Assembly (NCBI GenBank): GCA_938082375.1 | Contig: CALKCJ010000049.1 | Coordinates: forward strand, 1 to 41,767 | Direction: 5' to 3' | Source of the DNA: an uncultured Thermomicrobiaceae bacterium | GTDB taxonomy: Bacteria > Chloroflexota > Chloroflexia > Thermomicrobiales > Thermomicrobiaceae | Length of the DNA stretch: 41,767 bases | In this document: positions 16,029 through 24,943 of the stretch, piece by piece | Layout: every line of letters starts with the position of its first letter | How positions within the stretch are numbered: position 1 is the first letter of the stretch | Translations under genes and position numbers: made by a program | Notes under the pieces: model-generated | Seen by the model: the letters and a program-made list of their open reading frames with translations, nothing else | What the model was told of the DNA's origin: nothing | Databases searched by the model: none

Positions 16029-16973
16029 TCAGGTCAGCCGCACGCGGGGGTCGAGCCAAGTGTACATAATATCTACAATCAGGTTGATCAACACGAAGCT
16101 GACGGCAATGATGAGTACTGATGTCTGGATCACCGGGAAATCCCGACTGTAGATAGCGTTGACGAGCAGTTGCCCGACACCGTCCCACTGGAAAATCTGC
16201 TCGGTAATGATGGCACCACCGAGGAGGACGCCGAAGTCCAGCCCGATCACGGTCACGAGCGGGATAGCTGCATTCTTAAAAGCATGGCGAAAGATGACGA
16301 CCCTCTCCCGCAGTCCCTTTGCCCGGGCGGTTCGAATGTAATCAGAGTTGAGCACTTCGAGCATGCCGGACCGGGTCAAGCGGGTAAGCCGGGCGAGGCC
16401 AGGGGAGGCGAGCGTGATCGTCGGCAAGATGAGGTAGGCCGGCGACAGCTTGTACCCCTGGGAGGGGAGCCAGCCGAGGTTGACCGCGAAGATTAGGATC
16501 AACATGATGCCCAGCCAGAAGTTTGGTATCGACTGGCCGAACAGCGCCAGCAACATGACGACGTTGTCGATCACTGAGTAGCGCTTGACGGCCGAGATGG
16601 TGCCGAACACGACGGCCAACACCACCGATACGAGCAAGGCGGCGAGCGCGAGCACGATCGTGCGCGGGTAGCGGGCTAACACAATCTCGAGGGCAGAGTA
16701 ACCACGGTAGCGTAGCGACTCGGGGAAATCGCCGCGCGCGACGCTGCTGAGGAAGTTGAGGTACTGCACGTAGAGCGGCCGGTCGAGACCGAGCTCCCGC
16801 CGCACCCGTTCGATGTCCTGCGCCGTCGCCGCCTCGCCGAGCATCAACTGGACGGGATCGCCAGTCAGATTTGTGATGACGAAGACCGCGGTCACCACGC
16901 CGAGAACGACGAAGAACGCGTGGACGACCCGGCGCAGGATGTATTGACCCATCCCCGGCTCCGATCCGCTCAC
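16029..16973 (-). CDS. Peptide ABC transporter permease, DppB/OppB type
   Basis: The 314-residue protein begins MGQYILRRV about ten residues in, then a first membrane helix, the characteristic LGLDRPLYVQYLNFL segment and five further spans. The EAA loop (DYIRTARAKGLRERVVIFRHA) is intact. It partners the DppC-type permease downstream and receives substrate from the binding protein encoded 124 nt upstream. The sequence is typical for the family with no missing parts. Confidence 0.93.
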   Translation of the reverse strand: MSGSEPGMGQYILRRVVHAFFVVLGVVTAVFVITNLTGDPVQLMLGEAATAQDIERVRRELGLDRPLYVQYLNFLSSVARGDFPESLRYRGYSALEIVLARYPRTIVLALAALLVSVVLAVVFGTISAVKRYSVIDNVVMLLALFGQSIPNFWLGIMLILIFAVNLGWLPSQGYKLSPAYLILPTITLASPGLARLTRLTRSGMLEVLNSDYIRTARAKGLRERVVIFRHAFKNAAIPLVTVIGLDFGVLLGGAIITEQIFQWDGVGQLLVNAIYSRDFPVIQTSVLIIAVSFVLINLIVDIMYTWLDPRVRLT

Positions 16974-17097
16974 GTGGCCTCAACCGCTTGGCCAGCGTGC
17001 GCGGGGTGTCTGACTCGAGCTCGCGCTGCGAGCCCTCGCAATGGGCTTTCACCGGAATCTGGGCGCTCGCCGTGCCCCGCGCACGCCGGTTCGCCGT

Positions 17098-18873
17098 CTA
17101 CTCGTTCCACTTCATCTCGTGTGCCCAGATCATCTCATCATTGCGTGGCTCCCACAAGACCCAGTTGTTCACGCCGTAGATGTCGACGAGCTGGTACATG
17201 AACAGGGCGCCGGCATCGTCGTAGAAAAAGCGCTGCGCCTCGGCGTAGAGCTGGCGCCGCTTCTCGACGTCCATCTCGACGCGAGCGGCCTGGATGATCT
17301 TGTCGAACTCCTCGTTGCAGTACGGCCGTCGCCAGTCGAAGTTGTAGTCCTTGGCTTGGGCACAACTGAAGAGAGGGAAGAAGGTGTTGTCGGCATCGAA
17401 GAACCAGTTACCCCAGGACGCGAACACAAGTCCGGGGGTTTCTTTATTCTTCTGCATGTCGGTTAGCGTCGCTGCCTCACGCAGCTCCGGCGTGCACCGG
17501 ATGTTGGCCTTGGCCATCTCCTGGGCCATCGCCTCGGCCACTTCCTTGTCCTTCGGGTAACGGCCTTGGATATACCAGATCTTGATATCGATACCGTTAG
17601 GATAGCCGGCCTCGGCCAGGAGCTGCTTGGCCTTCTCGGGATCGTGCGGGTACGGCTCGAGGGTTGGGTCGTAGCCGAAGGCCCAGATCGGTAGAACGGT
17701 CGCGATGCGGTACCCGTTGCCCAGGAGAATAGCGTCGATCACCCCCTGGACGTTGGCGGCGTAATTAATCGCCTGGCGCACTCGCTTGTCGTTATACGGC
17801 GGAACCTCGATGGTGATGAAGTAGAAGGGTACCCGGTTGCCCACCACCCGCAGCGCCCGCGCGCGTCCGCTGGCGTTGATGCTCGCGATCTCTTCCGGTG
17901 GCATGGCCGTGGCCACGTGCACGTCTCCGGCTCGAAGCGCCGAGACGCGCGTTGCCTGCTCAGTGATGGTGACGAGCCGTACGCGCTTAATCTCGGGCGG
18001 GTCGCCCCAATACTCCTCGTTGGCCTCCAGCACCAGGTCCTCGTTGGGGCTCCAGCTCACCAATCGGTAGGGGCCAGTTCCGTTGGCCTCCCGGGAGACG
18101 ACTTCCGGGCCCTGCGACGCCCACTTAGGGGCCACGATCGTCATGTGGAAGCCGGTCAAGCGGGCAAGGAGCGCCGGGTCAGGCCGGCTGGTTTTGATGT
18201 TGACAGTGTAGTCGTCGATGATCTCGACATCCTCGATCACGGCATAGGTGCTGCGCGAGGCGCCAGGAGTCTCGTCGCTAAGCGGGCGCAGGATACTATA
18301 ACGAACCGCCTCAGCGTTGAATGGCTCGCCGTTGTGGAACTTGACCCCCTGGCGCAGCTTGAACTGGATGGTCAGGTCATCGATCCGCTCCCAACTGGTG
18401 GCTAGCGCAGGCACGATCGTCTGAAGGTCACGGTCGAACGCCACCAGCGGCTCGTACATGTGCCGCAATTGCGACTCTGCAACCGTCCCCACATGCCGCT
18501 GGGGATCGATCCCGTAGGTCGTCAACTGGTTGACGCCCCAGGCGATCACCAGCTCCTCCGGCTTGCTCCCCGATGGGCGGCCAGGGGGCGGATTGTCGAA
18601 CTTCGGGATCTCGACGCCACGAACCGCTTCCTGTCGAGGCGTCGGTTCGGCAGGCGCCGGAGATGGTCCTGCGGTCTGGGCAGCGGCTGGCGTTGGAGAT
18701 GGCCCTGGGGTCTGGCCGGGTGCCGGTGGGCCAGCTTGCTCAGCCTCGCGGCGGCAGGCAGCAAGGAGCGCCGAGGTCACGGCGCCGGCCGCCAAGCCAA
18801 GGAAGGTGCGGCGGCTCAAGTTCCGGCTCATTGAGCCGTACGGCGTCCGGAGGTCCTGTCGGGGATCGGCCAT
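17098..18873 (-). CDS. Extracytoplasmic peptide-binding lipoprotein (SBP family 5), Tat-type signal
   Basis: The 591-residue product starts at ATG 18873 behind GGAGGAG. Its leader has a twin-arginine motif (SRRTFLG, R21-R22) and a lipobox ending in C40 (LLAAC), so it is probably exported folded and anchored as a lipoprotein. A Pro/Ala-rich linker (45-95) precedes the SBP5 domain (DLQTIVPALATSWE, QFKLRQGVKFHNGEPF, and the ANVQGVIDAILLG region). It delivers an oligopeptide or similar ligand to the two permeases downstream. It shares an operon with a gamma-glutamyltransferase and a PLP desulfhydrase, which hints at a gamma-glutamyl or sulfur-containing peptide. Confidence 0.93.
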   Translation of the reverse strand: MADPRQDLRTPYGSMSRNLSRRTFLGLAAGAVTSALLAACRREAEQAGPPAPGQTPGPSPTPAAAQTAGPSPAPAEPTPRQEAVRGVEIPKFDNPPPGRPSGSKPEELVIAWGVNQLTTYGIDPQRHVGTVAESQLRHMYEPLVAFDRDLQTIVPALATSWERIDDLTIQFKLRQGVKFHNGEPFNAEAVRYSILRPLSDETPGASRSTYAVIEDVEIIDDYTVNIKTSRPDPALLARLTGFHMTIVAPKWASQGPEVVSREANGTGPYRLVSWSPNEDLVLEANEEYWGDPPEIKRVRLVTITEQATRVSALRAGDVHVATAMPPEEIASINASGRARALRVVGNRVPFYFITIEVPPYNDKRVRQAINYAANVQGVIDAILLGNGYRIATVLPIWAFGYDPTLEPYPHDPEKAKQLLAEAGYPNGIDIKIWYIQGRYPKDKEVAEAMAQEMAKANIRCTPELREAATLTDMQKNKETPGLVFASWGNWFFDADNTFFPLFSCAQAKDYNFDWRRPYCNEEFDKIIQAARVEMDVEKRRQLYAEAQRFFYDDAGALFMYQLVDIYGVNNWVLWEPRNDEMIWAHEMKWNE

Positions 18874-18968
18874 GGTGCTCTCCTCCTTCCGGCGCGCGGG
18901 CGCCCATGAAAGCGGTCTACGGGCTGATCACGGCCTCCACTCCAAACCCTCTCTCAAGCTCTCTGCGT

Positions 18969-20024
18969 TCAGGCGCTGGCCAGGCCGGCCAGGATCTCCT
19001 CGCTATAGGCGAAGGTGATCGGGATACCACCGGTGTGGACGAACACGATCGTCTCGTCCGGGCCGATCGTCCCCTGCCGGACCTGGTCGATCAGCGCCGA
19101 GAACGCTTTGGCGGTGTACACCGGATCCAGGATTAGCCCCTCGGTGCGGCCGGCCAGCCGGATCGCCTCCAGGCAGGCCGGTGTCGGTACCCCGTAGCGC
19201 TCGCCGACGTACTCGTCGTGGATGGTGATGTCCTCCGGCTCCAACCGGGTGTCCAGCCCCAGCCGCTCCGCGGCTCCGTTGGCAGCGCCGAGGATCAAGG
19301 TCTCCACCTGCCGGTGGCTCCCGCCGACGCTCACCGCGTGTACCCGGTATGGCTCGCCGAGAAGCTTGCCGGCCAGCGCCAGCCCGCCCGAGGACGTGCC
19401 GGCAGCTAGGAACAGGTGATCCGCCTGCAGGCCTCGCGCATCAAGCTGTTCCAGCAGCTCGACCGCGGCCGCCAGGTAGGCAATGCTGCCGTCCGACTTG
19501 CAGGCGGGGTTCTTGGGCACGTTGTAGACGGTGCGGCCCTCGGCTTCCAGCCGGGCGGTCAGCTCGTCGAGCTCCCGGTCGACCACCGCCGGGTCGGCGC
19601 TGGAGGCCTCGACGATCCGCGCGCCCACGATGTGGTCGAGCAGCAGGTTGCCGTTGACCGGGCTGTCCTTGTGGCTGGGAATCTTCAGGATGTAGGTCGT
19701 CAGCCCGAAGCGGGCGGCCAGCGCCGCGTGCAGCCGGGCGTGGTTCGACTGGGCGACGTTGGCCACGATGATTGTGTCGGCCCCCTGGGCCCGGATGTCG
19801 GCCAGCCGGTACTCCAGGTGGCGCACCTTGTTGCCGCCGAGCGCGAAGCCGGTCAGGTCATCGCGCTTGACCAGGAGGCGTGGCACCCGCGGGCCGAGCG
19901 CTTCGCGGAGCCTCGGCATCTCCTCCAGCGGGGTCGGCAGGTGGGCGAAGGGGACCCGCGGCAGCCGGTTGACGTGCTCGAGAAGCTCTCCCCGGCTAAT
20001 GACCGGCGCGGTTCGCTGTGCCAT
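18969..20024 (-). CDS. PLP-dependent D-cysteine desulfhydrase / ACC deaminase family enzyme
   Basis: The start ATG 20024 (351 residues) has AAGGAGGG just before it. It is a fold-type II PLP enzyme: LLVKRDDLTGFALGGNKVRHLEY contains the PLP lysine (K66), and ANVAQSNHARLHAALAA and AAGTSSGGLAL fit the substrate- and phosphate-binding segments. The family includes 1-aminocyclopropane-1-carboxylate deaminase, D-cysteine desulfhydrase and L-cysteate sulfo-lyase, which sequence alone cannot separate. Next to a gamma-glutamyltransferase and a peptide importer, release of sulfide and pyruvate from a cysteine derivative is the more likely job. It lies 35 nt after ggt and 95 nt before the binding-protein gene, so it is in the operon. 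Confidence 0.85.
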   Translation of the reverse strand: MAQRTAPVISRGELLEHVNRLPRVPFAHLPTPLEEMPRLREALGPRVPRLLVKRDDLTGFALGGNKVRHLEYRLADIRAQGADTIIVANVAQSNHARLHAALAARFGLTTYILKIPSHKDSPVNGNLLLDHIVGARIVEASSADPAVVDRELDELTARLEAEGRTVYNVPKNPACKSDGSIAYLAAAVELLEQLDARGLQADHLFLAAGTSSGGLALAGKLLGEPYRVHAVSVGGSHRQVETLILGAANGAAERLGLDTRLEPEDITIHDEYVGERYGVPTPACLEAIRLAGRTEGLILDPVYTAKAFSALIDQVRQGTIGPDETIVFVHTGGIPITFAYSEEILAGLASA

Positions 20025-20059
20025 AGCTCCCTCCTTTGCTGCTCCAGAAAACACGCACC

Positions 20060-21694
20060 TCAAAACGCCAGTGCGTAACCGTCACGGCGCGGGTCGGCCC
20101 CAGCGAAGAACGCTCCCGTATCCGGGTCGACCAGGATCCCCTGACCGCCGCCGACGAAGGGCGTCCAGGGCTCGAGGAGCTGGACGTCGTGCCCGCGGCG
20201 GCGCAGCTCCTCGACCACCGTCGGCTCGATCCGGTTCTCGATGGCGAGCTCCGTACCGGTTAGCGTGCGGAAGCGCGGCGCCTCGATCGCGGCCTGGATG
20301 CTGAAGCCGTGGTCGAGCACGTTGATGATCATCTGCGGCGTCGTCTCCATGATGCCGAACGAGCCCGGCGTGCCGACCATCAGGAAGAGCTGGCCGTCTC
20401 GCCAGACCTGCGACGGCGAGAGGCACATCTCTACCTTCTTGTTGGGCGCGATTACGTTGGGGCTTGCGGGGTCGAGGTCGAACCAGTGCACGAAGTTGTT
20501 GAGTGCCAGCCCAGTGTTCCCGTGGACGATCCCGCAACCGAAAGCGCCACCGAGCGTCTGGGTGCAGGCGACCGCGTTGCCGGCCCCGTCGATGGCGACG
20601 AAGTGGGTCGTGCTTTCGCGCAGGATGGACTCGGGGCTGCCGGGCAGGATCTCCTGGGGGTGCTTTTTCGACGTAAAGCGCTCGCCGCCGCTGTAGCCGG
20701 CCCGCTGCGGATCGATCAGCCGCCGCCGGAGGGCGGCGTACTCCTTTGAGAGGAGCCCGGCGACCGGTGGGTTCGGCGCTGGGGCGTAAGTGGTACGGTC
20801 GGCGACGGCGAGCTTCATCGCCTCGGCCAGGTGGTGGATATGGTCAGCCGATCCCTGCCCCATGGCCGCCAGATCGAAGCCCTCTAGGATGTTCAGCGTG
20901 ATTAGGTACTGGATTCCACTGCAGGGCGGCGGTGGGCAGAAGATTCGATAGCCCCGGTAGTCGGTGAAGATTGGCTCCAGCCAGGCCGGCTCGTAGGTCG
21001 CGAGGTCGGCCCCGGTGAGCAGGCCGCCGTGGGCCTGCGAGAAACGGGCGATCTCGGCACCGATTGGCCCTCGGTAGAAAGCCTCGGCCCCACCCTCGAC
21101 GATGAGCCGGAACGTGCGCGCGAGGTCCGGCTGGCGCAGGATCGCGCCCGGCTTGGGAGCCTCGCCGCCGTGTAGGTAGGCCCGGCTGGAGGTCTCCCAG
21201 CGCCGGAGCCGCTCGACCGACTGGGAGAAGAACCAGTGGCCCTTGATCGTCATCGGGAAGCCGTGCTCGGCGTAGTAGATTGCCGGGGCGAAGACGGTAG
21301 CCCGACCCAGCGAACCGTAGCGCTCGAGCGCCGCCAGCCAACCGGCGACTGCGCCAGGGACGAGCGGCGAGCGGATGCCGTCGTCCTTGCTCCCCTCTTT
21401 GGCGAAGGCGTCGGGCGTGGCGGCCGCCGGCGCCCGGCCGGTGTAGTCGAGTACCACCGGGGCCGGTGCCCCGGGCGTGGTGATGACCATGTAGCCCACC
21501 CCACCGGCACCGGACATGAACGGCTCGACGACGTTGAGTGTCGCCGCGATTGCCACGGCGGCGTCGACCGCGTTGCCGCCCTGCTGGAGCATGCTGAGGC
21601 CGGCCAGCGAGGCCAGCGGATGAGCCGAGGCGACGGCCCCGCGTGCTCCAGTCACCGCCGGGCGGTGTGCGAGACCCAGGTTGGGCCAGGCCAT
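20060..21694 (-). CDS. Gamma-glutamyltransferase family protein
   Basis: The 544-residue product starts at ATG 21694 with AAGGAG upstream. It has the Ntn-hydrolase pattern of gamma-glutamyltranspeptidases: HPLASLAGLSMLQQGGNAVDAAVA near the N-terminus, PGAVAGWLAALERYG, and the self-cleavage/nucleophile site STTHFVAIDGAGNAVACTQT with T362 as catalytic threonine. The late GTPGS segment is also present. There is no signal peptide, so unlike classical periplasmic GGT it should act in the cytosol on imported substrate. It is directly downstream of lacI (96 nt). Some family members are acylases or act on other amides, so the exact substrate is inferred. Confidence 0.9.
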   Translation of the reverse strand: MAWPNLGLAHRPAVTGARGAVASAHPLASLAGLSMLQQGGNAVDAAVAIAATLNVVEPFMSGAGGVGYMVITTPGAPAPVVLDYTGRAPAAATPDAFAKEGSKDDGIRSPLVPGAVAGWLAALERYGSLGRATVFAPAIYYAEHGFPMTIKGHWFFSQSVERLRRWETSSRAYLHGGEAPKPGAILRQPDLARTFRLIVEGGAEAFYRGPIGAEIARFSQAHGGLLTGADLATYEPAWLEPIFTDYRGYRIFCPPPPCSGIQYLITLNILEGFDLAAMGQGSADHIHHLAEAMKLAVADRTTYAPAPNPPVAGLLSKEYAALRRRLIDPQRAGYSGGERFTSKKHPQEILPGSPESILRESTTHFVAIDGAGNAVACTQTLGGAFGCGIVHGNTGLALNNFVHWFDLDPASPNVIAPNKKVEMCLSPSQVWRDGQLFLMVGTPGSFGIMETTPQMIINVLDHGFSIQAAIEAPRFRTLTGTELAIENRIEPTVVEELRRRGHDVQLLEPWTPFVGGGQGILVDPDTGAFFAGADPRRDGYALAF

Positions 21695-21790
21695 GCGTTC
21701 TCCTTCCCTTTGACCGAGTGTGCAGCGCGCACCACGAGTCAATGTTCGACGCAGCGTCGCGCCCCTTGGACGGGGGCGGCACCCGTTCCG

Positions 21791-22858
21791 CTAGAGGTCG
21801 CTCGCACGGGGCGGCGCGCGTTCCACCTCCTCTCGACTCGACCGCGGCGGGGCTGTCGTCTCGCGGATCAGGAGCCTAGGCTGCAAGACGCGGGTCTGTG
21901 CCGGCCCTTCGGGCTCGGCGATCCGCTGCAGCAGAAGCTCGACCGCGGTCATGCCCGCCTCCGCGATCGGGAGATCGACAGTCGAGAGCGCCGGGGTGGC
22001 GTAGCGAATGTAGTCCGGGTTGCCGAACGCGACCAGCGAGAGGTCGCGCGGTACCTGGAGTCCAGCGTCGCGGAGCGCGCGCAGGGCGCCAGCAGCCATC
22101 GCGTCAGTGCCGACGAAGAGCGCGGTCGGTTGTTGCTCGAGCAGAGAAAACGTCGCCTCGTAGCCGCTCTCGAAGCTGTAGTGGCCCGTGACGACGAGCG
22201 AGACGTCGGCCTCCAGACCCGCCTCGGCGAGGGCGGCGGTGTAGCCGGCCCGCCGGCTGATTGCGGTAAACCGGTTCAGCGGATGAGTGAGGTGCGCGAT
22301 CCGGCGGTGGCCAAGCTCGATCAGGTGCTTGGTGGCGAGGTAGGCGCCGCGGAAGTTGTCGAACTGCACCTGGGAGATCGGTGCCGCGGCGGGCAGGTCG
22401 CGGTTGATGGCGACGACTGGGGTGCCTCCGGCCTGGGCGTGAAAGAGGTGCTCGTTGGCGATCCCGATGAGGGAGATCGAGAAGAGGATGAGGCCATCGA
22501 CCTGCTTGCGGAGCATCAGCTCGACAGCCCGGTGCTCCGACTCGAGATCCGGCGCGTCGGCGAGCAGCAGGCTGTACCCTGCCTGCCGGCAAGCGGCTTC
22601 GGCTCCGAGGATGACCAGCGGGTAGAGCGAGTTGGTGAGGCTGCTGATCACCAGGCCGATGGTCGCTGTGCGTCGCCGGGCCAGGCTGCGGGCCAGCTCG
22701 TTCGGGCGGTAGCCGAGCCGCTCGATGGCGGCGCGGACACGCTCGCGGGTGGCCTCGCTCATCTCCGAGAAGCGGCCGTTGAGATAGTGCGAGACCGTGG
22801 CGACCGAAACGCCCGCCTCCTGGGCGACTTGCCGGACGGTGACGTGTCTCTGGTTCAT
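21791..22858 (-). CDS. LacI-family transcriptional regulator of the peptide operon
   Basis: Start ATG 22858 gives 355 residues, the usual LacI length. The N-terminal helix-turn-helix (TVRQVAQEAGVSVATVSHYLNG) and hinge helix (LARSLARRRT) are intact. The periplasmic-binding-like effector domain follows (IGLVISSLTNSLYPLVILG, FVGTDAMAAGALRALRDAG). It should bind a small ligand and repress until induced. It is the first gene of the operon running through to the DppC gene. An 18-bp palindrome directly after the -10 of its promoter is a plausible autoregulatory operator. The effector is not predictable; a peptide-derived compound or sugar is possible. Confidence 0.95.
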   Translation of the reverse strand: MNQRHVTVRQVAQEAGVSVATVSHYLNGRFSEMSEATRERVRAAIERLGYRPNELARSLARRRTATIGLVISSLTNSLYPLVILGAEAACRQAGYSLLLADAPDLESEHRAVELMLRKQVDGLILFSISLIGIANEHLFHAQAGGTPVVAINRDLPAAAPISQVQFDNFRGAYLATKHLIELGHRRIAHLTHPLNRFTAISRRAGYTAALAEAGLEADVSLVVTGHYSFESGYEATFSLLEQQPTALFVGTDAMAAGALRALRDAGLQVPRDLSLVAFGNPDYIRYATPALSTVDLPIAEAGMTAVELLLQRIAEPEGPAQTRVLQPRLLIRETTAPPRSSREEVERAPPRASDL

Positions 22859-22882
22859 CACTCGCTGATGCGTGCCTCGCTC

Positions 22883-22900
22883 GGCTGAACCGGTATAGCC
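22883..22900 (-). promoter_or_regulatory. Putative LacI-type operator
   Basis: GGCTGAACCGGTATAGCC is palindromic at 14 of 18 positions with a central ACCGGT, matching the size and CG-centred symmetry of LacI-family operators. It lies immediately after the -10 hexamer and 25 nt before the lacI start. Confidence 0.65.
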
Positions 22901-22943
22901 ATCGTAGAGGAGCGCCGGACGCCTGTCAAGACCCGACGTCGGG
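22901..22943 (-). promoter_or_regulatory. Promoter of the lacI-ggt-peptide operon
   Basis: On the minus strand a perfect -35 TTGACA (22929-22924) is followed by 17 nt and TACGAT (22906-22901, four of six -10 positions). Just upstream of the -35 lies a perfect 12-bp palindrome CCCGACGTCGGG (22932-22943), a possible second regulator site. Confidence 0.65.
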
Positions 22944-23240
22944 GTCACGTCCACTCGTGGGGTCAGCCGCGTCCTTGAGGCGCAGGCCTCGTGAGGTAGC
23001 GCTGGGCGGCTCAGCTCGACGCGGCGATGACCGGTGCTGCCGAGCTTCCCTCCAGAGATGCCACTGGCGGGGGCTTCGCGACGATCGCCCTGAGCCACGG
23101 ATAGGGCACCCACTGCTTCGAGGTGTTCGTCTGGACTAGCTCGTATGGCCGCAACGCTTGCCTGTCATCGTGCCATACTTGAGTAACAGTCGAGGCGAGC
23201 GCACTCCACGCCCGCATCGAGGGAGCACTGGGAGAGGTCG
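22944..23240. other. Divergent spacer between lacI and gltX
   Basis: No gene is seen. The last bases contain the gltX ribosome binding site (GGGAGAGG). I found no T-box or other leader structure and no convincing -35/-10 pair for gltX. Confidence 0.4.
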
Positions 23241-24752
23241 ATGACGGATCAGGTACGCGTGCGCTTTGCGCCCAGCCCGACGGGAGATCTGCACGTCGGC
23301 GGGGCGCGCACGGCGCTGTTCAACTGGCTCTTCGCCCGCCAGCACGGCGGGGCCTTTATCCTGCGCATCGAGGACACCGACCAGGTGCGCCTGGTCGGCC
23401 AGAGCATCGCCGGGATCATCGAGTCCCTCCGCTGGCTCGGCCTGCACTGGGACGAGGGGCCGGATATCGGCGGGCCGTACGGGCCCTACGTGCAGAGCCA
23501 GCGGCTTCCCCTCTACCGGGAGCACGCCGAGCGGCTGGTGCTGGCGGGGCAGGCTTACTACTGCTTCTGCACGCCCGAGCGGCTGGAGCGGGTGCGCCAG
23601 GAGCAGCGCGCCCGCGGCGAGCCGCCCGGCTACGACCGCCACTGCCGCTACCTGCTGCCGGCCGCGGTCGAGGAGCGGCTCGCCCGCGGTGAGCCGGCGG
23701 TGATCCGCTTCAAGATGCCGCTCGAGGGCGAGACGACCATCGTCGACCTGCTGCGCGGCGAGATCACCTACGAGAACCGGCTGCTCCAGGATCTAGTGCT
23801 GCTCAAGTCCGACGGCTTCCCCACCTATCACCTGGCCAACGTGGTGGACGACCACTACATGCGCATCAGCCACATCCTGCGTGCCGAGGAGTGGATCCCC
23901 AGCGCGCCGCTGCACTACCAGCTCTATCACGCCTTCGGGTGGGAGATGCCCGTCCTCTGCCACTTGCCGCTGATCCTCAGCCCGGACGGCAAGGGCAAGC
24001 TGAGCAAGCGGCACGGCGCCACCGGAGTGCTCGAGTTCAAGCGCCAGGGTTACCTCCCAGAGGCGATGATCAACTATCTGGCGCTCCTCGGCTGGGCCTA
24101 CGACGCGGAGCAGGAGATCTTCTCCCGCGAGGAGCTGATCGAGAAGTTCCGGCTGGAGGAGGTCAACCCGCACCCAGCCCGCTTCAACTTCGAGAAGCTC
24201 CTCTGGATGAACCAGTACTACATCAACCACGTCCTCTCGCTCGACGATCTGGCCCGGCGTTGCGTGCCGCTGCTCCAGGAGGCCGGGCTGGTGCCGCTCG
24301 AGGCCAGCGATCCGTCCACCCCGGCCTATGCCTACGTCCGCGAAGTGGTGGCCCTGGTCAAAGACCGCCTCAAGCTCCTGACTGAGGTCGTCGATCTCAC
24401 TCGTTTCTTCTTCACTGAGGTCGAGGACTACGACCCTGAGTTGCTGCTCGCTCGCAAGGTGGAGCCGGAGACGATGCTCTACGCGCTGGAGCGAGTGATC
24501 GAGACACTGCGCACTGCCGACTTCAGCGATGAGGCCGATCTCGAACGGCGGCTGCGAGGACTAGCGGAGGAGCTGGGATTGAAGACCGGCCAGCTCTTTA
24601 TGCCCATCCGGGTGGCGGTGACCGGCCGCACAGTCTCGCCGGGTCTGTTCGAGACGCTGCGGGTGCTTGGCCGGGAGTGCTCACTCACACGGCTGGCCGC
24701 AGCGCGGGAGAAGCTGGCAGAGTATCTCCCCCGCAGAGCAGCGGCTGGTTGA
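23241..24752 (+). CDS. gltX: Glutamyl-tRNA synthetase
   Basis: The 503-residue class I synthetase starts at ATG 23241. The HIGH motif is in FAPSPTGDLHVGGARTAL (H18) and the KMSKS loop is KLSKR (253-257). Other family marks are RIEDTD near residue 45 and LPEAMINYLALLGW after the KMSKS loop, with an anticodon-binding helical domain at the C-terminus. It charges tRNA-Glu, and in bacteria without GlnRS also tRNA-Gln for later amidation. It is monocistronic, with hairpins before the convergent next gene. Confidence 0.97.
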   Translation: MTDQVRVRFAPSPTGDLHVGGARTALFNWLFARQHGGAFILRIEDTDQVRLVGQSIAGIIESLRWLGLHWDEGPDIGGPYGPYVQSQRLPLYREHAERLVLAGQAYYCFCTPERLERVRQEQRARGEPPGYDRHCRYLLPAAVEERLARGEPAVIRFKMPLEGETTIVDLLRGEITYENRLLQDLVLLKSDGFPTYHLANVVDDHYMRISHILRAEEWIPSAPLHYQLYHAFGWEMPVLCHLPLILSPDGKGKLSKRHGATGVLEFKRQGYLPEAMINYLALLGWAYDAEQEIFSREELIEKFRLEEVNPHPARFNFEKLLWMNQYYINHVLSLDDLARRCVPLLQEAGLVPLEASDPSTPAYAYVREVVALVKDRLKLLTEVVDLTRFFFTEVEDYDPELLLARKVEPETMLYALERVIETLRTADFSDEADLERRLRGLAEELGLKTGQLFMPIRVAVTGRTVSPGLFETLRVLGRECSLTRLAAAREKLAEYLPRRAAAG

Positions 24753-24800
24753 GCGCCAGCGCTTGCGGGTGTGCTCTGTCCTAGCTCATTTCGAGACTCC

Positions 24801-24817
24801 CGTGGCGTGACGCCACG
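24801..24817. terminator. Hairpin between convergent genes
   Basis: CGTGGCG-TGA-CGCCACG forms a 7-bp stem, followed by a second stem TACCGG/CCGGTA at 24826-24846. They lie between the ends of gltX and the dienelactone hydrolase gene. There is no U tract, so intrinsic termination is uncertain. Confidence 0.4.
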
Positions 24818-24943
24818 TGGTATCGTACCGGAACACGGGCCCGGTATCGATGCCAGTGCTGGGGCGAGCGATCAATCCACTCTAGCCGTGCCGGGTCTCT
24901 CTGCTGGCTCGTTGCTCGCTGTCCTTGTGCTGTTCCCTTGCCT

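Noticed and set aside
21236-22888. 550-codon plus-strand frame opposite ggt and lacI
   Set aside because: It is antisense to two well-supported genes, composed of Arg/Gly/Asp-rich high-GC shadow sequence, with no family resemblance.
22944-23240. T-box leader for gltX
   Set aside because: No T-box consensus or specifier stem was recognised.
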